NCBI GenBank assembly: GCA_028571685.1
Contig: CM053158.1
Span: 54,156,001-54,220,000 of the forward strand
Reading direction: 5' to 3'
DNA length: 64,000 nucleotides
Origin: Heterohyrax brucei
Lineage: Eukaryota > Chordata > Mammalia > Hyracoidea > Procaviidae
A program made the translations under genes and the position numbers. The notes beneath the pieces are model-generated. The model was given only the letters and a program-made list of their open reading frames with translations. It searched no databases and had not been told where the DNA came from. Below are positions 1 to 9,735 of the stretch, one piece after another (within the stretch, counting starts at the first letter, position 1; every line of letters starts with the position of its first letter).

Positions 1-87
1 CTGGACTGTGTAAGAATAACCTTTTCTTTGTCAAAGCCATCCACCTTGTGATATCTCTGTTAGAACAGCACTAGCTGGCTAAAACAC
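1..87 (+). mobile_element. 3' end of an ERVL-MaLR-type LTR (fossil)
   Basis: The sequence matches the last part of the LTR family that recurs through this window: the 'TTGTCAAAGCCATCCACC' block, then 'GTGATATCTCTGTTAGAACA', ending in an ACA terminus at about 87. The rest lies left of the window. It is separate from the LTR that starts near 161. Old fossil; family by resemblance to MST/MaLR LTRs. Confidence 0.75.
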
Positions 88-160
88 TGACTTACTAGCC
101 TTTTTGTTAAGCTGCTGATGTCTTATACTTATTTTGTTTATTAGATTCTTATAGGATATA

Positions 161-593
161 TGGCATCATGGATTGAATTGTGTCCTTCTAAAATATATGT
201 CAAGTTAGTTAGGCCATGATTCTCAGTATTGCGTGTTTGTCCTCCATTTTATGATTTTCGTGTGTGTTATAAATCGTAGTCTGTGCCTGTAGTCACGGAG
301 GTTAGGGTGGGCAGTAACACCACTGCTTAGATCACATCTTTGATCCAGTGCAAAGAGAGTTGATCTTTTACAAAAGATAGAAGGAAAGGGAGGCAAGCAG
401 AGAATGGGGGACTTCATACTATGAAGAAAAAAGCACTAGAAGCAGAGCGCATCCTTTTGACCTGGGATTCCTGTGCAGAGAAATCGCTAGTCCAGGGGAA
501 AATTGATGACAAGACTTTCGTCTAGAGCCAACAGAGAAAGTCTTTCCCTAAAGCTGACATCCTGAGTCTGGAATTTTAGCCTCCGAGACTGAT
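161..593 (+). mobile_element. 5' LTR of a plus-strand MaLR-type provirus (fossil)
   Basis: It opens with the family signature GGATTGAATTGTGTCC and runs through the usual blocks to about 593, where it passes straight into MaLR internal sequence. With the internal pieces at 594-1368 and 3449-3570 and the LTR at 4079-4608 it forms one disrupted provirus of about 4.4 kb. No clear 5-bp duplication was found at the outer ends. Internal sequence of this type has no gag-pol genes and depends on other elements. Confidence 0.75.
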
Positions 594-1368
594 ACTTAAT
601 ACGTGGAAGCACTTTTGAAACTGTGAATGGACAGAAGACTCAGAAAGCAGTGAGGAGAGTTGTTACCACTGGAGAAGGTATAGATGGGGAGCAACAATAG
701 CAGAGCACTGGAAGCAGCAAAACCAGGAAACCAGTGCCAGACAGGGCTGGAGTCAAGCCATGGAGTGAGAGAGCCGAGTGTCTGTGCAAAGACTTGCTGG
801 TGGTGTGGGGTGCCTCCAGGCACTTAACAATGGAGCTACAGAGCTTTGGAACACTTGTCCCAGCAAGGCAGATGGGAGCGAGAGGCTCAAGAGCCAACAA
901 GCCAAAGAATCAGAAAGCAGAAGCTGAAGAGACAAGGAACACAGAAAGCTGAGCTGCCTCGGTCTCAAAAGGTGTGGCCACGACCTCTAGTGTTTCTAAG
1001 GATGGAGTTGTCACTAGATGAACTAGAAGAAGGGTACATCTAAAGCTGAGGCAGCAGAAGTGCCATTCCGATGGCTCTGAAGGTTGAGCTGAAGCCCGGA
1101 ATCAACGGGTCTCCCCTCAGGATCCAGAGAATGAGGCCAATACAGAAAAAGGGTAGGGCAGTTGTGTAAATGTGTAAATGGTCTCAGAGAACCAAGAATG
1201 ACTTTCAGGCCTTGAGGGCTAATGTGACGTGTCCTGCTGGCTTGTTCATTGCCTGTTACCCTTCTTTCCCTCCATTTTCTCACATTTCTAATACGAATGT
1301 TTAACTTGTACCCATTCTGCCATTGCACCTTCAGAAGCAGGTAACTTACATTCTAGATTTGACAGGAT
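594..1368 (+). mobile_element. MaLR-type internal region, first part (fossil)
   Basis: Sequence homologous on the same strand to 21904-22806 and in reverse complement to 1882-2902: shared blocks include 'GAAACTGTGAATGGACAGAAG', 'TGGAGCTACAGAGCTTTGGAA' and 'TAAGGATGGAGTTG'-like text. It codes for nothing recognisable, as expected for MaLR internal DNA. It stops at the edge of an inserted provirus and resumes at 3449. Confidence 0.7.
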
Positions 1369-3448
1369 TGTTTTAGTCAGATACTACTGCTCTAACAAAA
1401 ATACCACAAAGTGGATAGCTGTAACAAGGGAAGTTAAATCTTACACAGTGCAGTAGGCTACAAATCCAAATTCAGGGTATCTGCTCCAGGGGAAGGCTTT
1501 CCTCCTTTTTGGCTCTAGAAGAGAGCCCTTGTGTTTCATCAGTCTTTGGTTGGGGAGCATCTTAGTGCAGGAATCTCAGGTCTGAAGGATGCCCTCTACT
1601 CCCTGTGCTGGTTTCTTAATGGTGTGAAGTTTCCAACTCTCTACTTGTTTCCTATCTCTCGTAGGATGAAATGATAAAGGTGGTGCAAGCCGTATTCCAG
1701 GTAAATTCCCTTTACAGTGAAGCAAGGAGGTGATCTTACGAAGGGATTTGTTGTCCCACACTAATCCTCTAACATACAGCACAGGAAAATCACAAAACAG
1801 AAGACAATCACAAAATACAGGGACTCATGGCCCAGCCACATGCTTGTGGCTTTTTAGGGGGATGCAGTTCAATCCATGACACCCCACACTTCGGACCCCC
1901 AAAAACCACATCTTTGAAACATATAACACAACCATCCCATTATAGCAAAAGTCATAGCAAAAGCATGTCCATCTCATGTGATAGAAGTCTTAAATCAGTT
2001 TCAAGTTCAAAATACAAAAACTCTTTTACATCTGTGAAACCTAGAATATAAACTGCTTCCAAAGGCACGACAGCAGAACAGGCACAAATTAGACATTCCA
2101 TTATGAATGGGAGAAATTGCAGGGAAAGAAGGTATTGACAGACAACAAGCAAGTAAGCATGGCATGTTACATTAGCCCCCAAAGCTTTGAAAATAGTTAT
2201 TTGTTCTTGGAGACAATTTACACGTTAGCCTTGCCTTCCGGACTCTAGGTATTGGCCACACTCTGGATTCTGAGTGGAGACAGAATCTCTCCTTTCTTGG
2301 CTATAGATTCACTCTAAGCCCAACTGAGTGGCAATTCCACCCTTACAAGCACAGGAAGCCATGGTTCTACACTTCCAAACCCCTGAGGCTATGGCCATAT
2401 CTTTTTAAACTGAGGAAGCTCAGTTTTTCAAACTCTTTGTCTCTTCAGCTTCTGCTTCCTATGGCCTCATGGCCCAGGTCTCAAGCCCACATATGCCCTG
2501 CAGGGGCAATTGTTCCAAAGCTCTGTAGCTCCACTGATTCAAGTGACTGGATACACCCCACTCTGACAGGAAGCTTCCTGCACACAGGCACTCAGCTTTC
2601 TCACTCAGTGGGTCAGTAAGGCTAGCTCCACCGATTCAAGTGCCCAGAGGCACCTCACTTCAACAGTAAACCTCTGTGCACAGGCACTTAACTCTCTTGC
2701 TCCATGGGTTGGCTCTGGCACTGCCTCTAGTTCTGCTGGTGCCACTGTTGCTGGTCCTCTGCTCTTATCAGCGTCTGTGCCTTCTCCGTGTTAACAGTTC
2801 TCTTCCGTTCTTTCTCAGTCTTCTGTCCATTTCACAATTTCAAAATGGCTTCCACATTTTAGGTGTTTGTTAGAGCAGCTCCGCACTCCTGATACCAAAT
2901 TCTGTTCTAGTTACCTGGTACTGCTCCAACAGAAAATGACCATGAGTGGATGGTTTCATGAAGGGAATCTTTGTTGTTACATTCTGGTAAGCCACAAATC
3001 CATTTATGAGTTACAGGTCCATTTAATAAGAGAAATTATCACAGCCCAGTAGGCTGAGTCCACATTCAAGGAAAGCATTTCAACACAGGAACCTCGGGTA
3101 CAAAGGATGTGCTCTGCTCTTGGTGCTGCCTTCTTAGTGGCATGAGGTTCCTAACTTTCCACTTGCTTCCCTCTCCTTTTATCTCTTGTAAAATAAAATG
3201 ATAAAGGGTGGTACAAGCCACACTCCAGGAAAACAGACTTTATATTGGAGTAGGTAGGTGATCTTAGGAAGGGATTTACAGTTCCATCCTAATCTTCTCT
3301 AACATAATCCACTCTGTTAACCACAGGCAGAGATTAGGATTTATAGCATCAGAAAATCACAAATGGAGGGCAATCACAGAATATGGGAATTCTGCCCAGC
3401 CAAATTACTACATATATTTTGGGGGGGGACGCAATTCAATCCATGACA
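1369..3448 (-). mobile_element. Complete MaLR-type provirus, LTR-internal-LTR (fossil)
   Basis: A whole minus-strand element. Its 3' LTR is 1369-1881, internal region 1882-2902 and 5' LTR 2903-3448. Each LTR is bounded by the TG...CA termini of the family. The junction at about 2886-2904 reads, on the minus strand, as the primer-binding-site neighbourhood 'TTTGGTATCAGGAGTG'. The element sits inside the internal region of the plus-strand provirus, and the flanks (CAGGAT left, CAGAT right) look like a decayed short target duplication. It has no coding capacity of its own. Confidence 0.8.
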
Positions 3449-3570
3449 CAGATGAAGAGGAATTTTGGGAATTTGGACATGGAGTTAAGACTTTTGCTGT
3501 GATAAGATGGGGTTGGTGTGTTTTACATGTGGCAAGCACATCATTTGGGGGGGCAAAGGGTGGAACTGAA
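3449..3570 (+). mobile_element. MaLR-type internal region, second part (fossil)
   Basis: It resumes the plus-strand internal sequence broken at 1368. 'GACTTTTGCTGTGATAAGATG' and the G-rich run before 'AAAGGGTGGAA' match the minus-strand internal region of the neighbouring provirus just upstream of its 3' LTR. The expected next piece is a 3' LTR, which appears at 4079 after another insertion. Confidence 0.65.
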
Positions 3571-3619
3571 GTAGGCAGCTGGACTAACTTCATTTCTTCA
3601 CCTATTTTTCTTAAAAGTT

Positions 3620-4076
3620 CTGGCTTTGTAGCACTACTTGGCCCAGCAAATCACACATTAACTTGTAGGAGCCCCTGAGATAAAATCTTTGCAGCCTTTA
3701 CAGCCTTCTTCATAGAATCATATAAAAAGGTAGAGGTGCCAGTTGCTAGCTCCCTACCCAGATGACCACCACCAAGAGCCTCTGGACACCAGAGGCTTGC
3801 CTGTGGACAGACACCCCTTCCAGTTCCAGATGCTTTTCTCCTCACTGGGACTCCCCCAAGTTGCCCACATTCTTCCTCCCCTCACACCTAATTACCTTTA
3901 GCTACCCAGTATAAACTCCTGGCCTGAGTGGAGAAGGTGACAGGCTCTGAGATCCTGAATACTCTCTGGCCCCTGCGTGCCAGCTTGCAAAACTAAACTT
4001 CTTGGCCATTTACTTTACCCCTGTCTCACTAATAGCTTTGCAGCAGGTGGCTTAAACCCGTGTTTTATGGTAACAA
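3620..4076 (+). mobile_element. Probable solo LTR, ERV class I-like (fossil)
   Basis: About 450 bp lying exactly between MaLR internal sequence and its 3' LTR, so it is an insertion. It has a TATA-like 'GTATAAACTCCTGGCC' near 3908, then a pyrimidine-rich tail and an end in ...GGTAACA, the order expected of U3-R-U5. The exact ends and family are uncertain and no duplication was seen. Alternatively it is an unrelated repeat. Confidence 0.45.
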
Positions 4077-4078
4077 AA

Positions 4079-4608
4079 TGTCACAGATTGAATTATGTCC
4101 CTCCAAAACATGTGTCAATTTCATGAGGCCATGATTCCCGGTGTTGTGTGCTTGTCCTACATTTTGTGATTTTCTTCTGTGTTACAAATCATTATCTCTG
4201 CCTGTGGTTAAAGAGGGTTAGGGTGGGATGCAGCACCCTTGCTCAGGTCGCATTGTTGGTCCAATATAAGCAGAATTTCACTGGGGTGTGGCCTGTACCA
4301 CCTTTATCTTACAAGAGGGAAAAGGAGAAGGAAACAAGCAGAGATGATGGTACCTCATGCCACCAAGGAAGAATTACAGGGAGCAGAGCACGTCCTTTGG
4401 ATCTGGGGTTTCTGTGTGAAGAAGCTCCCAGTCCAGGAGAAGACTGATTATAAGATATTCCTCTAGAGCCAACAGAGAGTGAAAGTCTTCTCCTGGAGCT
4501 CACACTCTGAATTTGTACTTCTACTAGACTGTGAGAAAATCAACTTCTCTTTGTTAAAGCCATCTACTTGTGGTATTTCTGTTGTAGCAGCACTAGATAA
4601 ATAAGACG
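4079..4608 (+). mobile_element. 3' LTR of the plus-strand MaLR-type provirus (fossil)
   Basis: A full-length copy of the family LTR on the plus strand, from TGTCACAGATTG to ...AGATAAATAAGAC. It has the block 'TTTGTTAAAGCCATCTACTTG' and the end 'GCAGCACTAGATAAATAAGA'. Its position and orientation fit the 3' LTR of the element that begins at 161. Confidence 0.75.
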
Positions 4609-4668
4609 TATCATTTCTGAAGATATTCTTCCAGTCACTAGCTTGGCTTTTCACTTTTATGTGGTAGA

Positions 4669-5116
4669 TGTTGTGGATTGCATTGTGTCCCCCCCCCAAA
4701 AGTATCTATTGATATGACTCAGCTATGAGTCCCAATATGATGTGATTCTTCCCGTGTGTTGTGGATCCTGCCTCTGTGATGTCTATGAGGGAGAATGGGC
4801 AGCAGCTGTGTTAGTGAGGCCAGACTCAAGCTAGTGGAGTATAAGAGAGAGAAGTGATCAGAGTTAGTTGGGCATCTCATACCGCCAAGAAAGCAGCACT
4901 GAGAGTGGAGCAGGTCCTTTGGACCCGAAGTTCCTCTGCTGGGATGCTTTCATTAAATTTGGACTGAGCCTACTGGACTATAATAATTTCTTATTGGCTA
5001 GACTTATAGCTTGTGACTGGATTTGTGGCTCACCAGACTTCGACAATAAAGTGTCTCTTCGTGAAGGCTTCCACTCATGGTATTTTTTGTTAGAGCAGTA
5101 CCAGGCGACTAAAAGA
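4669..5116 (+). mobile_element. Solo LTR, variant MaLR-type subfamily (fossil)
   Basis: It shares the two ends of the common LTR (GTGGATTGCATTGTGTCC near the start; GTTAGAGCAGTACCAGGCGA at the end) but has a different middle, with 'GAGGGAGAATGGGCAGCAGC' near 4788. The same middle occurs at 22807-23305, so the two define a second LTR subfamily in this window. Confidence 0.7.
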
Positions 5117-5149
5117 GTAGGTTCTTTGATGAACTATAGGTTTTAATTT

Positions 5150-5545
5150 TCATCAGGTCCCAGTTATTTGTCTTTTACTGTTTGTGTTTTTTTTTTTTTT
5201 AATTATTATTATAGATAATTCATTGTTAAAAGCTAGGCCAAATCAGTATTGTCCCTACTTTCTTGCAAGAGTTTTATGGTTTTAGTTTGTATATTTAGGC
5301 CCTTAGTCCGTTCTGAGTTTGTTTTTGCATGTGATGTGAGACGGATTCTGTTTCATTTTTCTACATGTGGAAATCCAATTTTCTCAGCACCATTTATTGA
5401 AGAGACCCTTCTGTCTCCATCAGGTTATCACTCTTCTCAAAATTAGTTGATCTTAGACGTGTAGCCTTATTTCTGGGCTCTTAATTCTACTCCATTGGTC
5501 TCTGTGTCTAGGTCACGTTTTCTTAGTGTGTAGTCTATTCAGTCA
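5150..5545 (-). mobile_element. Old L1 fragment (ORF2 C-terminal part)
   Basis: Reverse complement of L1 ORF2 C-terminal coding sequence. The blocks 'TCAGCACCATTTATTGAAGA' and 'TACTCCATTGGTCTCTGTGTC' are typical of antisense mammalian L1. Highly diverged, with no 3' UTR or tail attached. Older than the elephant-lineage L1s further on. Confidence 0.8.
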
Positions 5546-5651
5546 AGCAGGAGGAGCGAGGCCCTGCAGTCCACAGCCAACTGAATAGCTCAGCTCCCTG
5601 CACTCTGTAATTGTTTCAGTGGGACACAAAGACTAACTAGAGAATAAAAGA

Positions 5652-5873
5652 AAACCAAACCAAACTCAGTGCCATCGAGTAGAGGCCAACTCATAGTGAC
5701 CAAAACAAAGCAAAACACCACCAAGAAGCTAGTTTAGACTTACAGTGATTCCACAGGACAGAGTACAACTGCCCCAGAGGGTTTCCAAAGAGTAGCTAGT
5801 CGATTCAAACCACCAACTTTTTGGTGAGCAGCTTCATTTGTAATCACCCTGCCATCAGGAGTTCCAACTAGGG
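5652..5873 (-). mobile_element. AfroSINE
   Basis: Reads from the antisense A-rich tail 'CCAAACCAAACTCAGTGCC' to the tRNA-like head at about 5870 ('CCATCAGGAGTTCC'). The middle has 'GGGTTTCCAAAGAGTAGCTA'. About 60 bp of extra A-rich sequence splits it near 5700. Confidence 0.85.
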
Positions 5874-6579
5874 AACAGGGACTGCAAATCATATTACCTG
5901 GTAGAAAAGAAATTAAGAATTGCACACCTACGAATCTATAGTACAAAAATATTCTCACAAAGGAGCAAAGGTGTAATTACAAAAATTCTCATTGCAATAC
6001 AATTCAGGCCATTAAAAAAATCGACTCGTAGCATGGGACAATACATAAAACCTTATGCTTCCTTCTAATTGAATTTTATGCAGCGTTAAAGAGACTGAGC
6101 CCTGTGAACTGACAAGAAAAATGTCTAAACTAAATTTGACATGAAAAAACAAGTTATAAAGAAATAGATGCCAATTCCACTTAAGATACAAACTCTTTGT
6201 GTGTGTATGATATATAAATTAAATCATAACAGCTGTTACTAGAGTTGGAGGAAGAATTGGAAAGTTGTTTCACTTTCAGAATCAGTTTTGTAATGGTTTA
6301 GTGTTACAACATATACACATGACTTTTGAAAGCAGTAGAAAAGAATTATTTTTAAAAATAACTTTATTTTGTAATTGTGGAGGATATACACAGCAAAACA
6401 TAAGCCAGTTCATTTCTACACCTGTCATTTAGTGATTTTGATAACATTCTTCAAGCTCTGTAAGCGAAAAAGGTAATCTCTTAATAGACCACTAAGTGAA
6501 TTGGTAAGAATGGCAAAGATTACAAGGAGAAAAAAGGAGATCAACTACAAGTTTAACCCTTAGGGTTCTCTTTAATTCT
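5874..6579. other. No recognised feature
   Basis: AT-rich sequence with no ORF of note and no repeat I can name. It may hold very old transposon remnants (an L1 3'-UTR-like stretch near 6345-6460 is possible but unproven). Confidence 0.4.
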
Positions 6580-7095
6580 TGTTTTAGTCATCTAGTGCTG
6601 CTATAACAGAAATACCACAAATGGATGACTTCAACAAAGTTTATTTTCTCACAGTCTGATAGCCTAGAAGTCCAAATGCGGGACATCGGCTCCAAGGAGA
6701 GACTTTTTATCTCTGTTGATTCTGGAACAAAGTTGTTGTCATTAATCTTCTGTTGATCTAGGAGCTTGTCTGAGCAGAAACTCCAGCTCCAGCGGGTGCA
6801 TTATGCTCCTGGCGCTAGTTTTCTTGTGGTATGAGGTCTTCATGTCTCTCTACTTGCTTATCTATTCTACATTTCAAAAGACATTAGCTTAAGATACAAC
6901 TTAATCTTGTACAGGAGTCCTACTCCGTTAATATAACTGCCACTAATCTTACCTCGTTAACTTTATAGAGATAGGATTTACAATACAGAAGAAAACCACT
7001 TCAAATGACAAAATGGTGAACAATCACACAGCGTTGAGAATCATGGCCTAGCCAACTTCACACACATTTTGGGGGGACACAGTTCAATACATAAC
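6580..7095 (-). mobile_element. Solo MaLR-type LTR (fossil)
   Basis: Minus-strand copy from TGTTTTAGTCATCTAGTGCT at the left to the G-run and 'ACACAGTTCAATACATAAC' at the right. Roughly 515 bp, close to the family's usual length in this window. No internal sequence is attached. Confidence 0.8.
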
Positions 7096-7301
7096 TGTAC
7101 TTAGGATAGTGCCTACCTTTGTTGCTTTTTCGTAATTATTTTTACCACTAATTAAGGAGCTGTGAAAAGCAGACAGTACACAAAGCCCGGACAACAGGTA
7201 GCTAAACTCGTTGCTGTCAATTAATTTCAACTCCTGTCTACCACACGTATTGCTTACAGAGTAGAACTGCACCATAGGGTTTTCTTAGCTATAATCTTTA
7301 T

Positions 7302-7703
7302 TTATTGATTTTATTGTACTTTAGATGAAGGTTTACAGAGCAAATTAATTTCTAATTAAACAATTAGTACACATTAAACAATTAACACGATGTTTCGTGA
7401 CATTGGTCACCAATCCAGTGACATGGCAACACTCTCCCCTTCTTAAACTTGTGTTCCTCATCACCAGCTTTCCCAGTCCCTCCTGCCTTCTCATTCTCAC
7501 CCCGGGGCTGGTGTGCCCACTTAGTTTCCTTTTGTTTTAGCCAAAGATCCCTTTGATCTTTGGCTAAAGGGTGAATCTTCGGAGTGACTTCATTACTGAG
7601 CTACATACGAGTGCTGGGAAGCCGTAATTTCAGGGTTTCTCCCATCTCTGTGAAGCCGATATATCTGGCTCTGTGTGTGTGTGTGTGTGTGTGAGATTAG
7701 CAT
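7302..7703 (-). mobile_element. 5'-truncated L1, 3' UTR only
   Basis: About 400 bp of lineage-specific L1 3' UTR in antisense ('TTATTGTACTTTAGATGAAG', 'GGGCTGGTGTGCCCACTTAG'). It is flanked by 11-bp copies ATAATCTTTAT (7291-7301) and ATAACCTTTAT (7704-7714), a target duplication with one change. Its 5' end carries a (GT)n run at about 7672-7693. It is inserted into an AfroSINE, so it is younger than that SINE. Confidence 0.7.
7536..7568. repeat. Perfect 14-bp inverted repeat inside L1 3' UTR
   Basis: Arms 7536-7549 (TTTAGCCAAAGATC) and 7555-7568 (GATCTTTGGCTAAA) pair perfectly around a 5-base loop CCTTT. The right arm matches the L1 3' UTR as I know it; the left arm does not, so it looks like a local inverted copy. 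Confidence 0.8.
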
Positions 7704-8058
7704 ATAACCTTTATGGGAGCAAGTTCTCAGGCCTTTCTTCTGTCACTGCTGAGTGGGTTTGAGTCACTCATCTTTAAATCAGTAGTAGAGCACAAATTGT
7801 ACCTCTTGGGAATCTTTAATAAGTAACTAGGACATATATTTCCTTTATCATTCTTTATTACCCTTTATTTTAAACAATTTCATAAATACTGTGTTGATTT
7901 TAGAACAATTGGAAAACACTGCAATAAACAGAAAAAACTATCTGTATTTGACTCATCAGAGATAAATGCTTTTAACATTTTTCTGGACAGCTATCCAAAC
8001 TTATTCATAATGTTGCTGTATAGACAGACAGATAATTTCATACAGATATATGTGTTGT

Positions 8059-8222
8059 TAAAAAAAAACTCACTGCCTTCAAGTTGATTCCAACTCATAG
8101 AAAACCTATAGGACACAGTAGAACTGCTCCACAGGGTTTCCAAGGAGCAGCTGGTAGATTTGAACTGCCAACCTTTTGGTTAGCAGCCGTCGTGCTTAAC
8201 CAGTACGGCACCTGGCTTTCCG
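8059..8222 (-). mobile_element. AfroSINE
   Basis: Nearly full length in antisense: 'AAACTCACTGCCTTCAAGTTG' at the tail side, 'GGGTTTCCAAGGAGCAGCTG', then 'GGTTAGCAGCCG' and the tRNA-like head ending 'CACCTGGCTTTCC'. Confidence 0.9.
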
Positions 8223-8417
8223 TGTTGTTAAATCAGTGCTGATTCATAACAATCTAATGTGGCAGAGGAAAACTGTCCTATAAGTTTTCTTGGCTGTAAT
8301 CTTTATGAAAGAAGACTGCCACATCTGTCTCCTGCTGAATCACTGGATGGATTCAAATCACCAACCTTTCAGTTAGCAGCTAAAAGTTCAACCATATACA
8401 CCACCAGAGCACCTTAT
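8223..8417 (-). mobile_element. AfroSINE, long variant
   Basis: Directly abuts the previous SINE in the same orientation. It has the longer middle 'TCTTGGCTGTAATCTTTATG' and 'ACATCTGTCTCCTGCTG' before the head ('ACCACCAGAGCACC'). More diverged than its neighbour, so probably the older of the pair. Confidence 0.8.
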
Positions 8418-8632
8418 AAACACATGTAGTATAGTTGAATCTCCTACAGAGACACCCTGGGAGGGAAGGCAGTTGGAGGCGAGTTATCCAATAGCTGCAC
8501 GCTATAGAACCAAGCCATTCATGCCTTCATGCTGCTGAGATCCCCTAAGAACTCCTCCCTGGTTCCTGCCTTTCCCCTGACGTAGTTGGGCAGGTTTTTC
8601 TACTGGTCCCTGAGCTACACAATATTCTGACA

Positions 8633-8731
8633 ATTAATTCTTTCTTGCTCATGTTAGTGCAAGTCAGTGTCTGGTGCTGGCAACAACAAAAACCTTAAAT
8701 AATACAGTTAAAGTTCAGCCCATAAATACAG
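8633..8731 (+). repeat. Direct repeat, copy 1 (MLT1-like LTR end plus flank)
   Basis: About 99 bp that recur at 9631-9735 with modest divergence: shared blocks are TATTCTGACAATT, 'GCAAGTCAGTGTCTGGTGCT' and 'CTTAAATAATACAGTTAAAG'. The first part resembles an MLT1-type LTR 3' end. The upstream flanks of the two copies differ. Confidence 0.75.
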
Positions 8732-8829
8732 CTATGGTCTATTTCACTTTTTTAATTGTTGAAAATAAAAACATGAATACAAACAGGTACATAGATCCAA
8801 CGATGCTAAAGCATCTGGCTAAGTTTTCA

Positions 8830-9304
8830 TAACTAGTTAGTGATGAAGGCAGTTGTTATTCAGATTTCAGCAGTTTTCCTGTGTCCTTATCTTATTCCAG
8901 GATTCCACAGTGCATTTAGTCACCAAGTCTCCTTATTCTGTGACAGTTTCTCAGTCTTTCTTTGTTTTTCATTACCTTAAAACTCCTGAAAAACACTTTT
9001 CAGGTATTTTGAAGAATGTGTCTCAGTTTGGGTTTGTCTGATGTTTTATCCAGAATTAGCTTGGGATTATATATTTTGGGGGAGAATGTCACAAAGTGAG
9101 GTAACTGTCTCACTGAGTTGTATCAGAGGTACACTAACATCAACATGAGTCACTAGTGGGAATGTTGAACTAGATCATGTGGTTCAGCTGCTATCTGCAA
9201 GGTTTCTCTGCTGTATGGTTACTATTATCCCAGTCTACACTCTATTCTTCAAAAGTGAGTCACTGAGTCCAGCCCACACTCAAGAGGAAGGGGCTTGAGC
9301 CCCA
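8830..9304 (+). mobile_element. Old L1 3' UTR (L1M/L1ME-like)
   Basis: Text typical of old mammalian L1 3' UTRs: 'CAGATTTCAGCAGTTTTCCTG', 'TGTGACAGTTTCTCAGTC', 'AGGTATTTTGAAGAATGTG', ending in 'AAAAGTGAGTCACTGAGTCC'. Orientation is given as read; the exact subfamily is uncertain. Confidence 0.65.
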
Positions 9305-9630
9305 CCACCATTTGGGGGTTTTCTCTTGCTCTCAGATCATCCTATCTGGGGGAAGCCCACTGTGCTGTCAAGTGAACAACCCGATGGAAAGGACCATGTG
9401 ACAAGGAACTGAAGCTTCCTGTCAAAAACCACAAGAGAGAGATTGAAAGTACATTCTCCAGCCTCAGCCAACATTTTGGCTGCAAACTCATGAGAGATCC
9501 TAAGCCACAATTATCAGGCTAAGCCACTCTTGGATTCATAACCTTTATCATCTGTGTGAATTAATAAAATTTTATTATTTTAAGCTACTAAGTGTTAGGT
9601 AATTTTTTGTGTGCAGCAATAGGTCACAAA
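9305..9630 (+). mobile_element. MLT1-type LTR, 3' half (fossil)
   Basis: Matches MLT1 LTRs: 'TCATGAGAGATCCTAAGCCA', 'TTATTATTTTAAGCTACTAAG' and the end 'GTGCAGCAATAGGTCACAAA'. It follows the old L1 3' UTR and precedes copy 2 of the direct repeat. An ancient layer, pre-dating the MaLR-type and AfroSINE insertions. Confidence 0.7.
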
Positions 9631-9735
9631 TATTCTGACAATTCTTTCTTGCTTAAGTTAGCGCAAGTCAGTGTCTGGTGCTTGCAATAACAGAAACCTT
9701 AAATAATACAGTTAAAGTTCAACCCATAAATACAG
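9631..9735 (+). repeat. Direct repeat, copy 2
   Basis: Second copy of the 8633-8731 repeat, about 1 kb downstream and in the same orientation, ending in the shared CCATAAATACAG. Confidence 0.75.

Larger units (their letters stand above)
7200..7815 (-). mobile_element. AfroSINE (long variant) split by an L1 piece
   Basis: The left part (7200-7301) has 'CAGAGTAGAACTGCACCATA' and 'ATAATCTTTAT'. The right part (7704-7815) picks up at 'ATAACCTTTATGGGAGCA' and ends in the tRNA-like head region. The repeated ATAAYCTTTAT at the join is the target duplication of the L1 piece between them. This variant has a longer middle than the common AfroSINE and also occurs at 8223-8417. Confidence 0.7.
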
